Source: Arthrobacter sp. QXT-31 (GTDB lineage Bacteria; Actinomycetota; Actinomycetes; Actinomycetales; Micrococcaceae). Taken from it: a stretch of 64,000 nucleotides of DNA. Positions 7,813-16,238 of this stretch are shown here, in pieces. The stretch is from NCBI RefSeq assembly GCF_001969265.1, contig NZ_CP019304.1, forward strand, positions 1,550,001-1,614,000, in the 5' to 3' direction. The translations under genes and the position numbers were made by a program. The notes under the pieces are model-generated. The model saw nothing but the letters and a program-made list of their open reading frames with translations. It was not told where the DNA came from and did no database searches. Position 1 is the first letter of the stretch. The number at the start of each line of letters is the position of its first letter.

Positions 7813-9447
7813 GTGGCAAACCTTTCCGGGGCCTCCCGCACCCAGCGCCGAAGCTGGCTGAAACCAGGCACCTGGCATTTGCGTACCCGTCTGGTCCTGG
7901 TGGCCATGGCTCTCTTGGTGGCGATTTGCGGTGCGGTCGGCCTGTTCAGCTACGCCTCGATGGACTCCTTCCTGACTCAGCAGCTGGACAAGCAGCTCAC
8001 GGACGCCGCGCGGCGGTCCAGTGAATTTGGCCGGCCACCGCTGGGCAACCCGGGTACACGTCCTGACCCGTTGGACGCGCGGGGCCAGCGGATCGGAACG
8101 CTCACCGCCAGGATCGCCAACGGCACCGTCAGCGGCAGCGGATTCATCGCCACAGATTCCACCCGAGCGTCGCTGTCCGCTGCAGACAACCAGACCCTTC
8201 TGAATCTCCGCCGCGACGGCGTGCCGGTCGAACGCACTCTGTCCTCGGGCACATACCGCCTGGTGGCCGCCCAGACTCCCTACGGCGACGTCATGGTGAC
8301 CGGGCTCCCGCTGGCAGACAAGCAGAACACGCTGACCTCGCTGGTCTGGACCATCACCATCGTGTCGCTGGGCGGCCTCGTACTGATCGGCCTGGCCGGG
8401 ACCGTGCTCATCCGGCGCACCATGAAGCCGCTGGAGCAACTCTCCGAGGTGGCCACCCAGGTTTCCCGCCTGCCGCTGGACGCCGGTGAGGTGGCACTCG
8501 CTGTCCGCGTTCCGCCGTCGAACGCCCATCCCGGAACCGAAGTGGGCAGCGTGGGGCATGCCCTGAACCTGATGCTGGACAACGTCTCCAGCGCGCTGGA
8601 GGCGCGGCAGGAAAGCGAGATGAAGGTGCGGCAGTTCGTGGCGGACGCCTCCCACGAGCTCCGCACACCGCTCACGGCCATCCGCGGCTACACGGAGCTG
8701 ATGCGCATGACGGAAAACTTCACCCCGGACGGCCAGCGTTCGCTTGCCCGCGTGCAGAGCCAGTCGGAACGCATGACCGCCCTGGTGGAGGACCTCCTGC
8801 TGCTGGCCCGCCTCGATGAAGGCCAGCCGCTCAAACTCGGCGACGTGGACCTCACGCAGCTCGTGATTGAGACCGTCAGCGACGAAAAAGTCATGGCACC
8901 GGACCGGGCGTGGCATCTCGAACTTCCGGCGGAACCCATATCGGTCCGGGGCGACGCCTCACAGCTCCACCAGGTGCTGGTCAACCTGCTCTCCAACGCA
9001 CGCAAGCACACCCCGCCCGGCACCACGGTGACCACCGGCGTGATGCGGTCAGCCGACGGCTCTGCTGTGATTTCAGTCACGGATGACGGCGCTGGCATCC
9101 CGCCCGAATTCGTGGATCGGGTCTTCGCGCGCTTCGCCCGCGCAGACGCATCACGTGCGACACCGGGGCAGCCGGTCCTGGCTCCGGCATGGGCGACGGC
9201 GAGCCGTTCCGGCGCCGGCGCCGCCAGCGCGGGAACACCCCTGCATGCCCCGGATTCACAGGGAAAACCGGATGTCCTGCAGGGTGAAGCGGGCATGGCC
9301 TCGGCCGAGGGAACCAGCGGCCTGGGCCTGTCCATCGTGCAGTCCATCGTCGAGGCCCACGGCGGAACGGTGGAGGTGACATCCCGGCCAGGGCGGACCG
9401 AATTCGCTGTCCGACTGCCCGCGCAAGGCGCCGCGCCGGCGTCGTGA
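7813..9447 (+). CDS. Sensor histidine kinase with extended ATP lid
   Basis: A 544-residue membrane kinase, GTG start 3 nt after the response-regulator stop. The first membrane segment (about 27-48) and the second (about 178-200) flank a periplasm-facing sensor of roughly 125 residues. A HAMP linker, HisKA (DASHELRTPLTAIRGY) and HATPase_c (NLLSNARKH, DDGAGIP, GTSGLGLSIV) follow. Between the F-box (FARFARAD) and the G2 box lies an Ala/Gly/Pro-rich insert of about 50 residues where typical kinases have a short ATP lid. It partners the regulator upstream. Confidence 0.93.
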   Translation: MANLSGASRTQRRSWLKPGTWHLRTRLVLVAMALLVAICGAVGLFSYASMDSFLTQQLDKQLTDAARRSSEFGRPPLGNPGTRPDPLDARGQRIGTLTARIANGTVSGSGFIATDSTRASLSAADNQTLLNLRRDGVPVERTLSSGTYRLVAAQTPYGDVMVTGLPLADKQNTLTSLVWTITIVSLGGLVLIGLAGTVLIRRTMKPLEQLSEVATQVSRLPLDAGEVALAVRVPPSNAHPGTEVGSVGHALNLMLDNVSSALEARQESEMKVRQFVADASHELRTPLTAIRGYTELMRMTENFTPDGQRSLARVQSQSERMTALVEDLLLLARLDEGQPLKLGDVDLTQLVIETVSDEKVMAPDRAWHLELPAEPISVRGDASQLHQVLVNLLSNARKHTPPGTTVTTGVMRSADGSAVISVTDDGAGIPPEFVDRVFARFARADASRATPGQPVLAPAWATASRSGAGAASAGTPLHAPDSQGKPDVLQGEAGMASAEGTSGLGLSIVQSIVEAHGGTVEVTSRPGRTEFAVRLPAQGAAPAS

Positions 9448-9532
9448 TGTCCGTTATCTAAATGTGACTTAATCAAAAGGCTCCTGTACGGTCGATAGAG
9501 TGCGGCCGCCACTTGAGCCGCATGTCCGGATT

Positions 9533-9702
9533 GACGCCCAGCTCTGCCGCTTCCCGGATTCCGCTATTTCAGGCAGAGGCGGGGGAACCAGAGTCCCGGG
9601 CTTTCCGCATCAGCCCTTGGGGTGAAGCCGACACGTGTAGTTTCCGTGCGGCCGGATGACCTCATCCGAACCCGACAGCTAACTCCGCAGGTGTTGAGAG
9701 GC
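9533..9702 (+). promoter_or_regulatory. c-di-AMP riboswitch (ydaO-yuaA class)
   Basis: The leader contains the characteristic conserved blocks in order: GGCGGGGGAACC near 9573, TTGGGGTGAAGCC near 9617, and GAACCCGACAGCTAACTCCGCAG-like sequence near 9668-9690, ending in GGTGTTGAGAGG just ahead of the start codon. This is the actinobacterial ydaO-type aptamer, typically found before Rpf, NlpC/P60 and lytic transglycosylase genes. High c-di-AMP normally turns such genes off. The 3' end abuts the ribosome-binding site (GAGAGG, 9 nt from the ATG), so control could be translational. Boundaries are approximate. Confidence 0.9.
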
Positions 9703-9710
9703 AATCCACC

Positions 9711-10616
9711 ATGTCTGAATTTAAGGATCAGGCGCGCCCTGAACGCGCCTCGCACGAGTCTGACCGCACGACGTCACGCCCCGCCAATTCCCGGCACCGC
9801 GCGGAACCGGCCCGTCCCACCACTGCATTCGGCCGCTTCGCCGCAAGCCTTCCGTCCTTCGGGCGCCGGGCTGCCGTCCTGACCACTGCCGCCGCCGTGC
9901 TCGTGGGCGTCGGCGCCGCAGGGCAGGCGGCTGACCAGGTAACGCCCACCGCCGCCGGGACGTCTGCCACCGCCGACGCCGGCCAGACGCTGAGCTTCGA
10001 CAAGACGCTCATCTCCGCCCTGCCGGCCCCGTCCGCGGCGTCCGTCACGCCGCAGTCCGCCCCCAAGGCCACCGAGGCTACGAAGGCTGCCGCCGCTAAG
10101 GCTGCTGCCGCCAAGGCTGCCGCTGCTAAGACTGCCGCGGCGAAGGCCGCTGCCGCCAAGACGGCCGCCGCCAGGAATGCCGCTGCCGCCAAGGCTGCTG
10201 CTGCCCAGGCTGCTGCTGCCCAGGCAAAGGCCGCCGCTGCCAAGGCTGCTGCCGCCAAAGCTGCCGCCGCCAAGGCGAAGGCCAAGGCTGCTGCCCCTGC
10301 TGCCGTGAATGATCCCGCCGGTGCGCAGGCCTACGCCGCCAGCAAGCTCGGCTCCTACGGCTGGTCCGCGGACCAGATGCAGTGCCTGAAGCGGCTCTGG
10401 ACCAAGGAATCGGAATGGCGCACCACGGCCACCAACCCCAGCAGTGGCGCCTATGGCATCGTGCAGTCGCTGCCTGCCGAGAAGATGGCGAGCTCCGGCG
10501 CGGACTACCGCACCAACTACCGCACCCAGATCAACTGGGGACTTGGCTACATCAAGGAGCGCTACGGCTCCCCGTGCGGTGCGCTGAACTTCCACCTCGC
10601 CAACAACTGGTACTGA
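9711..10616 (+). CDS. Exported lytic transglycosylase-like protein with Ala/Lys repeat linker
   Basis: A 301-residue protein. The first 60 residues are polar, then a hydrophobic export or anchor segment (AAVLTTAAAVLVGVGAAG). Residues about 120-200 are a long Ala/Lys repeat (AAAKA units), probably a helical spacer through or onto the wall. The C-terminal about 95 residues form a compact goose-lysozyme/transglycosylase-like fold (LKRLWTKESEWRTTATNPSSGAYGIVQ) in which the Glu of KESEW is the likely catalytic acid; two cysteines could form a disulfide. Controlled by the preceding c-di-AMP riboswitch, which links cell-wall cleavage to turgor/K+ signalling. Confidence 0.88.
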   Translation: MSEFKDQARPERASHESDRTTSRPANSRHRAEPARPTTAFGRFAASLPSFGRRAAVLTTAAAVLVGVGAAGQAADQVTPTAAGTSATADAGQTLSFDKTLISALPAPSAASVTPQSAPKATEATKAAAAKAAAAKAAAAKTAAAKAAAAKTAAARNAAAAKAAAAQAAAAQAKAAAAKAAAAKAAAAKAKAKAAAPAAVNDPAGAQAYAASKLGSYGWSADQMQCLKRLWTKESEWRTTATNPSSGAYGIVQSLPAEKMASSGADYRTNYRTQINWGLGYIKERYGSPCGALNFHLANNWY

Positions 10617-10652
10617 CCGGTTCCCGCGGCCAGCCCGGCTGACGGCGAACAA

Positions 10653-10766
10653 TTCTGCACCGCTTTAGGGTGACCGGCATGGTTGCCCAGGGCCCCGGAT
10701 CCGCCAGGATCCGGGGCCCTTTTGCGCTGTCTTCGGCTCCCCCGCGGCCGGCAAAGCGGTGCAGAA
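10653..10766. repeat. 14-bp inverted repeat flanking a terminator
   Basis: TTCTGCACCGCTTT at 10653-10666 has its exact reverse complement at 10753-10766, starting 100 bp later, with the transglycosylase terminator between the arms. Several GTGCAGG motifs follow at 10780-10820. Purpose unknown. Confidence 0.6.
10690..10723 (+). terminator. Intrinsic terminator after the transglycosylase gene
   Basis: A 13-bp perfect stem (10690-10702 with 10707-10719), 4-nt loop GCCA, followed by TTTT. It lies about 75 nt after the stop codon. Confidence 0.9.
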
Positions 10767-10867
10767 CTGCGGCCGCCCTCGTGCAGGGAATCGTGCAGGA
10801 ACTCTTCCACAGCCCCTGCACAGCTTCGCCCTAAAGCCCTCATAACAGCGGCCTCCACTGTTGATGC

Positions 10868-12316
10868 ATGACCATCACCGACCAGGCCTACGGAACCCAG
10901 CCCCACCCGCGGCGGCAGCCCATCGACACCTCCAGCGCGGCACCGGTCCTGGACGTGACCATACCGGTCTACAACGAGGAACGCGACCTGGAGGAATGCC
11001 TGCGCCGGCTGCACGCTTATCTGAGCGGCGCGTTCCCGCACTCCTTCCGCATCACGGTTGCGGACAACGCGAGCACCGACGGAACGCTCAAGACTGCCGA
11101 GCGGGTGGCCCGGGAACTCCGTGAGGTCAACGTGGTGCACCTTGAGGAGAAGGGCCGCGGCAACGCGCTGCGAAAAGTCTGGCTCGCGTCGCCGTCACCT
11201 GTCCTGGCCTACATGGACGTGGATCTCTCCACCGACCTTGCCGCGCTGGGCCCCCTCCTGGCACCGCTGATCTCCGGGCACTCGGACCTGGCCATCGGCA
11301 CGCGGCTGACCCGCAACTCCCGGGTGGTCCGCGGGCCGAAACGCGAATTTATCTCACGCAGCTACAACTTCCTGCTCCAGTCGCTGATGGGTGCCCGCTT
11401 CAGCGATGCGCAGTGCGGTTTCAAGGCCATCCGCGCCGACATCGCCCAGCAGATCCTCCCGCACACCGTGGACACTGCCTGGTTCTTCGACACCGAACTC
11501 CTGGTCCTCGCCGAACGGTGCGGCCTCCGCGTCCATGAAGTGCCGGTGGACTGGACCGACGACCCCAACTCCAGCGTGGACATCGTCCAGACGGCGCTCG
11601 CCGATGTCCGCGGCATGGCCCGGCTCAGCAAGGACATGGTCACCGGCCGCATCCCCGTCGGCGAACTCCGCGCAGCCCTGGCCCGCGGCCCCTTCCCGGC
11701 AGCTTCCCGTAGCCAGGAACAGAGCCCCGGTGGGAGCCTGTTCGGCCAGCTGGTCCGGTTCGGCGCCATCGGCGTCGCCTCCACCGTCGCCTACCTGGTC
11801 CTCTTCTACCTTTGCCGCAACCTGATGGACCCGCAGCTCGCCAACCTGCTGACGCTGCTCACCACGGCGGTGGCCAACACCGCAGCGAACCGGCGCTTCA
11901 CGTTCGGCATCACCGGCAACAGCGAGGTTGCCCGTCACCACTTTGAGGGGCTGCTGGTTTTCGGGATCGGTCTGACCCTCACTTCCGGCGCGCTCGCCCT
12001 GGTCCACAGCGGCGCCCTGCCGGGAGGTACGACGCCGGACCGCTGGCTTGAGCTGGCGACCGTCACCGCCGCGAACCTCGCGGCCACTGCACTGAAGTTC
12101 CTGCTGTTCCGGCTGTGGGTTTTCCGACGCCGGCCAACCCCTCCGGCAGCTCCTGCCGCCTCCGCCACCAACGCTCCCGCAGCTCCTGCCGCCTCCGCCA
12201 CCAACGCTCCCGCAGCTCCTGCCGCCTCCGCCACCAACGCTCCATCAGATCCTGCCGTTTCCGAGGCATCCCTTCCGCAGTCATCGCTCCCGACCACAGA
12301 AATGACCCAGTCATGA
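10868..12316 (+). CDS. GT2 glycosyltransferase fused to GtrA-like membrane domain
   Basis: A 482-residue fusion. Residues about 30-260 form a dolichol-phosphate-mannose-synthase-like GT2 domain (DVTIPVYNEERDLEECL, nucleotide-binding YMDVDLS, GFKAIR). Residues about 285-415 form a GtrA-type four-helix membrane domain (FGQLVRFGAIGVASTVAYLVLF). It likely makes a polyprenyl-phosphate sugar and helps flip it for the GT39 enzyme encoded next. The C-terminal tail carries three 11-residue Pro/Ala/Ser repeats. Its TGA overlaps the next gene's ATG (ATGA), so the two are translationally coupled. The arrangement resembles YkcC/YkcB of Bacillus. No clear Shine-Dalgarno precedes the start. Confidence 0.9.
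   Translation: MTITDQAYGTQPHPRRQPIDTSSAAPVLDVTIPVYNEERDLEECLRRLHAYLSGAFPHSFRITVADNASTDGTLKTAERVARELREVNVVHLEEKGRGNALRKVWLASPSPVLAYMDVDLSTDLAALGPLLAPLISGHSDLAIGTRLTRNSRVVRGPKREFISRSYNFLLQSLMGARFSDAQCGFKAIRADIAQQILPHTVDTAWFFDTELLVLAERCGLRVHEVPVDWTDDPNSSVDIVQTALADVRGMARLSKDMVTGRIPVGELRAALARGPFPAASRSQEQSPGGSLFGQLVRFGAIGVASTVAYLVLFYLCRNLMDPQLANLLTLLTTAVANTAANRRFTFGITGNSEVARHHFEGLLVFGIGLTLTSGALALVHSGALPGGTTPDRWLELATVTAANLAATALKFLLFRLWVFRRRPTPPAAPAASATNAPAAPAASATNAPAAPAASATNAPSDPAVSEASLPQSSLPTTEMTQS
12146..12244 (+). repeat. 33-bp tandem repeat (3 copies) in GT2 gene
   Basis: Three head-to-tail 33-bp copies (12146, 12179, 12212), differing at one final base, encode repeats of PAAPAASATNA in the tail of the GT2-GtrA protein. 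The length keeps the frame, so copy-number change would only alter tail length. Confidence 0.9.
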
Positions 12317-14403
12317 GCACCACCGCCACTCCCCCAAACCAGACAGCAAACGAGCCGATGGCCCCGGCGGTACAGAGCCCGGCCGCGCCCGAGGTTCCCC
12401 GCCGGACCGCCCAGGAGCGAACCCGCCGGAGCGGCAGGGCATCCCGGATCCTGCTGGGAAACCAGCCCGGCTGGATCCGCCCCTCGGCGGCAGCTCTGCT
12501 GGCGTTCACCGCCATCCTGTACCTGTGGAACCTCGAAGCCACGGGATACGCCAACTCGTTCTACGCTGCAGCCATCCAGGCGGGCACGAAGGACTGGACG
12601 GCGCTGCTGTTCGGTTCCCTCGACGCCGGCAACGCGATCACCGTGGACAAACCGCCGGCGGCGCTGTGGGTTCCTGCCCTTGCGGGCAGGATCTTCGGGT
12701 TCTCGCCGCTGAGCATGCTGGTGCCGCAGGCACTTATGGGTGTGGCCGCCGTCGGACTCCTTTACCTCACCGTCAAGCGCATATCCGGCCCGGCGGCCGG
12801 ACTGCTCGCCGGCGGCGCCCTGGCGCTGACCCCCGTGGCCGCGCTGATGTTCCGGTTCAACGACCCCGACGCTCTGCTCACCCTCTGCCTGGTGCTGGCC
12901 GCCTACCTGACCACCCGCGCCATCGAACAGGCAGGCTCGAAATGGCTCGCCGCGGCCGGGGCAGTGATCGGCCTGGCCTTTCTGACCAAGATGCTCCAGG
13001 GCTTCCTGATCGTTCCCGGCCTCGCCCTGGCGTATCTCTGGGCTGCCCCCACGAGCATCGGCCGGCGTTTCCTGCACCTGCTCGCGGCGGCAGGCGGCAT
13101 TGTGCTCGTGGCTGGCAGCTACATCGCGCTGTTCCAGCTCACGCCCGCGTCCGCCCGGCCCTACATGGCGGGGTCCGAGACCAACAGCTTCCTTGAGCTG
13201 ACCTTCGGCTACAACGGCCTGGGCCGCATCATCGGCTCCGGAGCCGGCTCCGGCGGCGGTATGCCCGGCGGAGGCGGGATTCCCGGCGGTGGCGGCATGG
13301 GCGGAAATGTCGGCTTCGGTGGTGCCGCGGGGATCACCCGCATGTTCGGGACCAGCTTCGGCGGCGAGGTGTCCTGGCTGCTTCCGTCGGCCCTGATCCT
13401 GCTCGGTGCCGGCCTGTGGTTCACCCGCCGTGAGGCACGCACCTCCCGTACCCGCGCAGCCCTGGTCCTCTGGGGCGGCTGGCTGCTGGTGACCGCCGGC
13501 ATCCTGAGCTTCATGAGCGGCACCGTCCACCCGTACTATGCTGTGGCGCTGGCTCCGGCGATTGCCGCGCTGGTGGGCATCGGTTCCGTGGAACTGTGGC
13601 GCGGCCGGGCCTATTTTCCCGCCCGGATTACCCTGGCGGTCACGGTCATGGCCGCCGCGGTCTGGTCCGCGGTGCTTCTGGGACGCGACGCCGGCTGGCT
13701 GCCGTGGCTCAAGGTGGCCGTGGTGATTCTGGGCGTGCTGGCTGCCGTCGCGCTGCTGTTCCGGCTCGACTCGTTCCAGGCCATTCCGGCCCGGCTCCGT
13801 AAAACGGCGACGGCAGCCGTCGTGGTGGTTTCGCTGCTGGCCGGCGCCCTGGGCAGCGCTGCGTGGACCTTTGCCACGGCAGGCCAGCCCCACTCCGGAT
13901 CGATTCCGACGTCGGGCCCCGCCGCATCCGCGATGGGCGGACCGGGGGGCCAAGGCGGACGCAACTTCGGCGGACTAACGGGTCCCGACGGCGCAATAGG
14001 TCCCGGCGGCGGTGCCATGGGTCCCGACGGCGGAATGGGTCCCGGCGGCACAATGGGTTCCGACGGCGCCGGCACGGCGAACTCCGAACTCACCGCGCTG
14101 CTGAGGGCAAGCACCGCCAAATGGTCCGGAATTGTTTCCGGCGCAAGCCAGGCAGCCAGCCTGGAACTCGCCTCCGGTAGCAGCGTGATCGCCCTGGGCG
14201 GTTGGAACGGCGGGGACCCCTATCCCACGCTCGCGCAGTTCCAGGAGATGGTGGCCAACGGCGAGATCGGGTACTTCATTTCCGGCGGCGGAATGGGCGG
14301 AGGCGGCGGACGCGGCGGAAACTCCGAGGTGGCCACCTGGGTCGCCGCCAACTTCGAGGCGCAGACGGTCGGCAACTCCACCGTCTACAAGCTGACCAAA
14401 TAG
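12313..14403 (+). CDS. GT39/ArnT-like membrane glycosyltransferase
   Basis: A 696-residue polytopic membrane enzyme of the GT-C fold. The N-terminal half has many membrane segments and the acidic loop motif expected of ArnT/PMT-like enzymes (TVDKPPAALWVPALAG, FNDPDALLTLC). It is predicted to transfer a sugar from a polyprenyl-phosphate donor, which the coupled GT2-GtrA protein could supply. Two Gly-rich low-complexity stretches interrupt it: about residues 312-340, and a Gly/Pro/Met/Asp repeat about 535-590. The C-terminal extracellular domain ends with a further Gly-rich loop. Start chosen at the ATGA overlap. Acceptor unknown. Confidence 0.88.
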   Translation: MSTTATPPNQTANEPMAPAVQSPAAPEVPRRTAQERTRRSGRASRILLGNQPGWIRPSAAALLAFTAILYLWNLEATGYANSFYAAAIQAGTKDWTALLFGSLDAGNAITVDKPPAALWVPALAGRIFGFSPLSMLVPQALMGVAAVGLLYLTVKRISGPAAGLLAGGALALTPVAALMFRFNDPDALLTLCLVLAAYLTTRAIEQAGSKWLAAAGAVIGLAFLTKMLQGFLIVPGLALAYLWAAPTSIGRRFLHLLAAAGGIVLVAGSYIALFQLTPASARPYMAGSETNSFLELTFGYNGLGRIIGSGAGSGGGMPGGGGIPGGGGMGGNVGFGGAAGITRMFGTSFGGEVSWLLPSALILLGAGLWFTRREARTSRTRAALVLWGGWLLVTAGILSFMSGTVHPYYAVALAPAIAALVGIGSVELWRGRAYFPARITLAVTVMAAAVWSAVLLGRDAGWLPWLKVAVVILGVLAAVALLFRLDSFQAIPARLRKTATAAVVVVSLLAGALGSAAWTFATAGQPHSGSIPTSGPAASAMGGPGGQGGRNFGGLTGPDGAIGPGGGAMGPDGGMGPGGTMGSDGAGTANSELTALLRASTAKWSGIVSGASQAASLELASGSSVIALGGWNGGDPYPTLAQFQEMVANGEIGYFISGGGMGGGGGRGGNSEVATWVAANFEAQTVGNSTVYKLTK

Positions 14404-14405
14404 GG

Positions 14406-15095
14406 CTACAGCTGCAGGGAGATGACCCGGCGCCCGTCCTCGCCGGCTTCCACCAAAGCGGTGACGGCGGTGTAGTCCGGAATGTGCAGCACCCCGTCGG
14501 GAAGGACGCCGGTGTTCGGACCAACGGCAATGGTCCGGATGCCGGCGGCCACTCCTGCGGCGATGCCGGCGGGGGCGTCCTCGAACACCACCGCCTCCGA
14601 CGGCGAAGCCCCCAGCAGGGACGCGCCGAGCAGGTAGCCCTCGGGGTGCGGCTTGCCGTGGGACACGTCCTCGGCGGTGACCATCGCTGCCGGCAGCTCC
14701 ACCCCGGCCGCTGCCATCCGGACGGTGGCGAGGTCGCGGGACGCCGACGTTACCAGTGCCACGGCGTCGGCCGGCAGGGACTCGAGCAGCCGTAGGGCAC
14801 CCGGAATGGCGATGATGCCGTCGGTTTCCGTCAGCTCCATCTGGCCCAGTTCGGCGGCCAGGGCGTGGATGTCGGCGCCCTCCGGAGCGAAGCGGCGGAC
14901 TGTATCCAAAGCCTGGACGCCGTGGGATGTGCGGAGGATTTCGGCGATATCAAGGCCGTAGCGGCCGGCGAACTCTGTCCACACGCGCTCCACGATGGCC
15001 GTGGAATCCACGAGGGTGCCGTCCATGTCGAACAGGACCGCGCGGGCTGTCAGCGTGATGGTGGCGGACTCGGCGGGAAGGCTCATGGCTTCCAT
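14406..15095 (-). CDS. HAD-superfamily sugar-phosphate phosphatase
   Basis: A 229-residue HAD-IA hydrolase. Motif I is VLFDMDGTLVDST (nucleophile Asp and acid Asp), motif II ALVTSASR, motif III Lys in HGKPHPEGY, motif IV VVFEDAPAG. The helical cap and size match YfbT/2-deoxyglucose-6-phosphatase and beta-phosphoglucomutase relatives; exact substrate unknown. An internal ATG (MSLPAES) nine bases downstream is an alternative start. It converges on the GT39 gene with only 2 nt between stop codons. Confidence 0.88.
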   Translation of the reverse strand: MEAMSLPAESATITLTARAVLFDMDGTLVDSTAIVERVWTEFAGRYGLDIAEILRTSHGVQALDTVRRFAPEGADIHALAAELGQMELTETDGIIAIPGALRLLESLPADAVALVTSASRDLATVRMAAAGVELPAAMVTAEDVSHGKPHPEGYLLGASLLGASPSEAVVFEDAPAGIAAGVAAGIRTIAVGPNTGVLPDGVLHIPDYTAVTALVEAGEDGRRVISLQL

Positions 15096-15131
15096 CCTGC
15101 CTCATCCGGATCGCAGCGTGCCGTTTGTGAC

Positions 15132-15509
15132 TCAGCCGTTCGGCCGGTGGGGGATGTACTGCACCGCCCACTTGTTCCCGTCGGGATCGGCAAAGTAAAC
15201 AAAGTGGCCCCAGTCCTGGATGTCCACGTCGCTGACATCCACCCCGTTCGCCTTGAGCTGGTCGTGCGCGGCATTGATGTCGCTCACCACGAGCTGAAGG
15301 CTGGGCGCTGTCCCCGGAGGAGCATCGTTGAGACCCTCCCCGATCGCAATCGAGCAGCCCGAACCGGGCGGGGTCAGCTGGACGAAGCGGATGCCGTCCA
15401 TGGGCCGCTCGTCGTAGTCGGCATTGAAGCCGACCTTGTTGACGTAGAAGTCCTTGGCGCGGTCCACATCGGACACCGGGACGAAGACGAGTTCAAGTTT
15501 CCAGTCCAT
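15132..15509 (-). CDS. VOC (glyoxalase-fold) family protein
   Basis: A 125-residue single-module VOC protein: LELVFVPVSDVDRAKDFY at the N-terminus and FVYFADPDGNKWAVQ at the C-terminus, the canonical paired beta-alpha-beta-beta-beta units. The first position often used for a metal ligand is Glu (KLELVF). Substrate cannot be named. Monocistronic, between the HAD gene and upp. Confidence 0.87.
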   Translation of the reverse strand: MDWKLELVFVPVSDVDRAKDFYVNKVGFNADYDERPMDGIRFVQLTPPGSGCSIAIGEGLNDAPPGTAPSLQLVVSDINAAHDQLKANGVDVSDVDIQDWGHFVYFADPDGNKWAVQYIPHRPNG

Positions 15510-15590
15510 GCTGCACAGGCTAGCCGGGGCGCCCGGCGCGCCGGAAGAGCTGTGCGGGAGGTGTTAACTCCGGGTCCGCGCGGGCGGGGC

Positions 15591-16226
15591 CTAACCGGCG
15601 ATGCCGTAAAGGCGGTCACCGGCGTCGCCCAGGCCCGGCACAATGTAGGCCTTCTCGTTCAGCTTCTCGTCGATGGAGGCAAGGACGATCGTGACGTTGG
15701 CGTCCTTGAGTTCCTCCTCCAGCTTGGCCAGGCCCTCCGGGGCGGCCAGCAGGCAGATGCAGGTGACCTCGGCGGCACCGCGCTTGAACAGGAACTTGAT
15801 GGCCTCGCGCAGCGTGCCGCCGGTGGCGAGCATGGGGTCGAGGACGAAGATCTGGCGCCCCGAAAGGTCGTCCGGCAGGCGCTCCGCGTAGGTGATGATG
15901 TCCAGGGTTTCCTCGTCGCGGGCCATGCCCAGGAAACCCACTTCGGCTGTGGGGACCAGCTTGGTCATGCCCTCCAGCATGCCCAGCCCGGCGCGCAGGA
16001 TGGGCACCACCAGCGGGGTTGGCTTGGTGAACGCGGTGCCCACCGTGGTGGCAACCGGCGTTTCGATGGTGACCGGCTGGGTGCGGACATCGCGCGTGGC
16101 CTCATAGGCCAGGAGCGTCACCAGTTCCTCGGTGAGCTGGCGGAATACCGGCGACGGGGTGTTCTTATCCCGCAGGACGGTGAGCTTGTGGGCGACCAGC
16201 GGATGGTCCACGACGAGTGTGCGCAT
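15591..16226 (-). CDS. upp: Uracil phosphoribosyltransferase
   Basis: A 211-residue enzyme making UMP from uracil and PRPP (pyrimidine salvage, cytosol). It is full length for the family: N-terminal [18 protein letters not shown], the PRPP loop [15 protein letters not shown], and the uracil-binding C-terminus [12 protein letters not shown]. Thirteen nt separate the stop of the PAP2 gene from this start; GATAGT eight nt before the ATG could be a -10 element of its own. Confidence 0.97.
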   Translation of the reverse strand: MRTLVVDHPLVAHKLTVLRDKNTPSPVFRQLTEELVTLLAYEATRDVRTQPVTIETPVATTVGTAFTKPTPLVVPILRAGLGMLEGMTKLVPTAEVGFLGMARDEETLDIITYAERLPDDLSGRQIFVLDPMLATGGTLREAIKFLFKRGAAEVTCICLLAAPEGLAKLEEELKDANVTIVLASIDEKLNEKAYIVPGLGDAGDRLYGIAG

Positions 16227-16238
16227 TGGTCAAAACTA

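Noticed and set aside
7042..8916. Long antisense frame over the two-component genes
   Set aside because: It is the GC-rich shadow of the response regulator and kinase, with Gly/His/Arg-rich sequence and no domain; the plus-strand genes carry all motifs.
11935..13953. 670-codon minus-strand frame opposite the glycosyltransferases
   Set aside because: Low-complexity Gly/Gln/Arg translation mirroring the GT39 Gly-rich loops; no start signal or domain.
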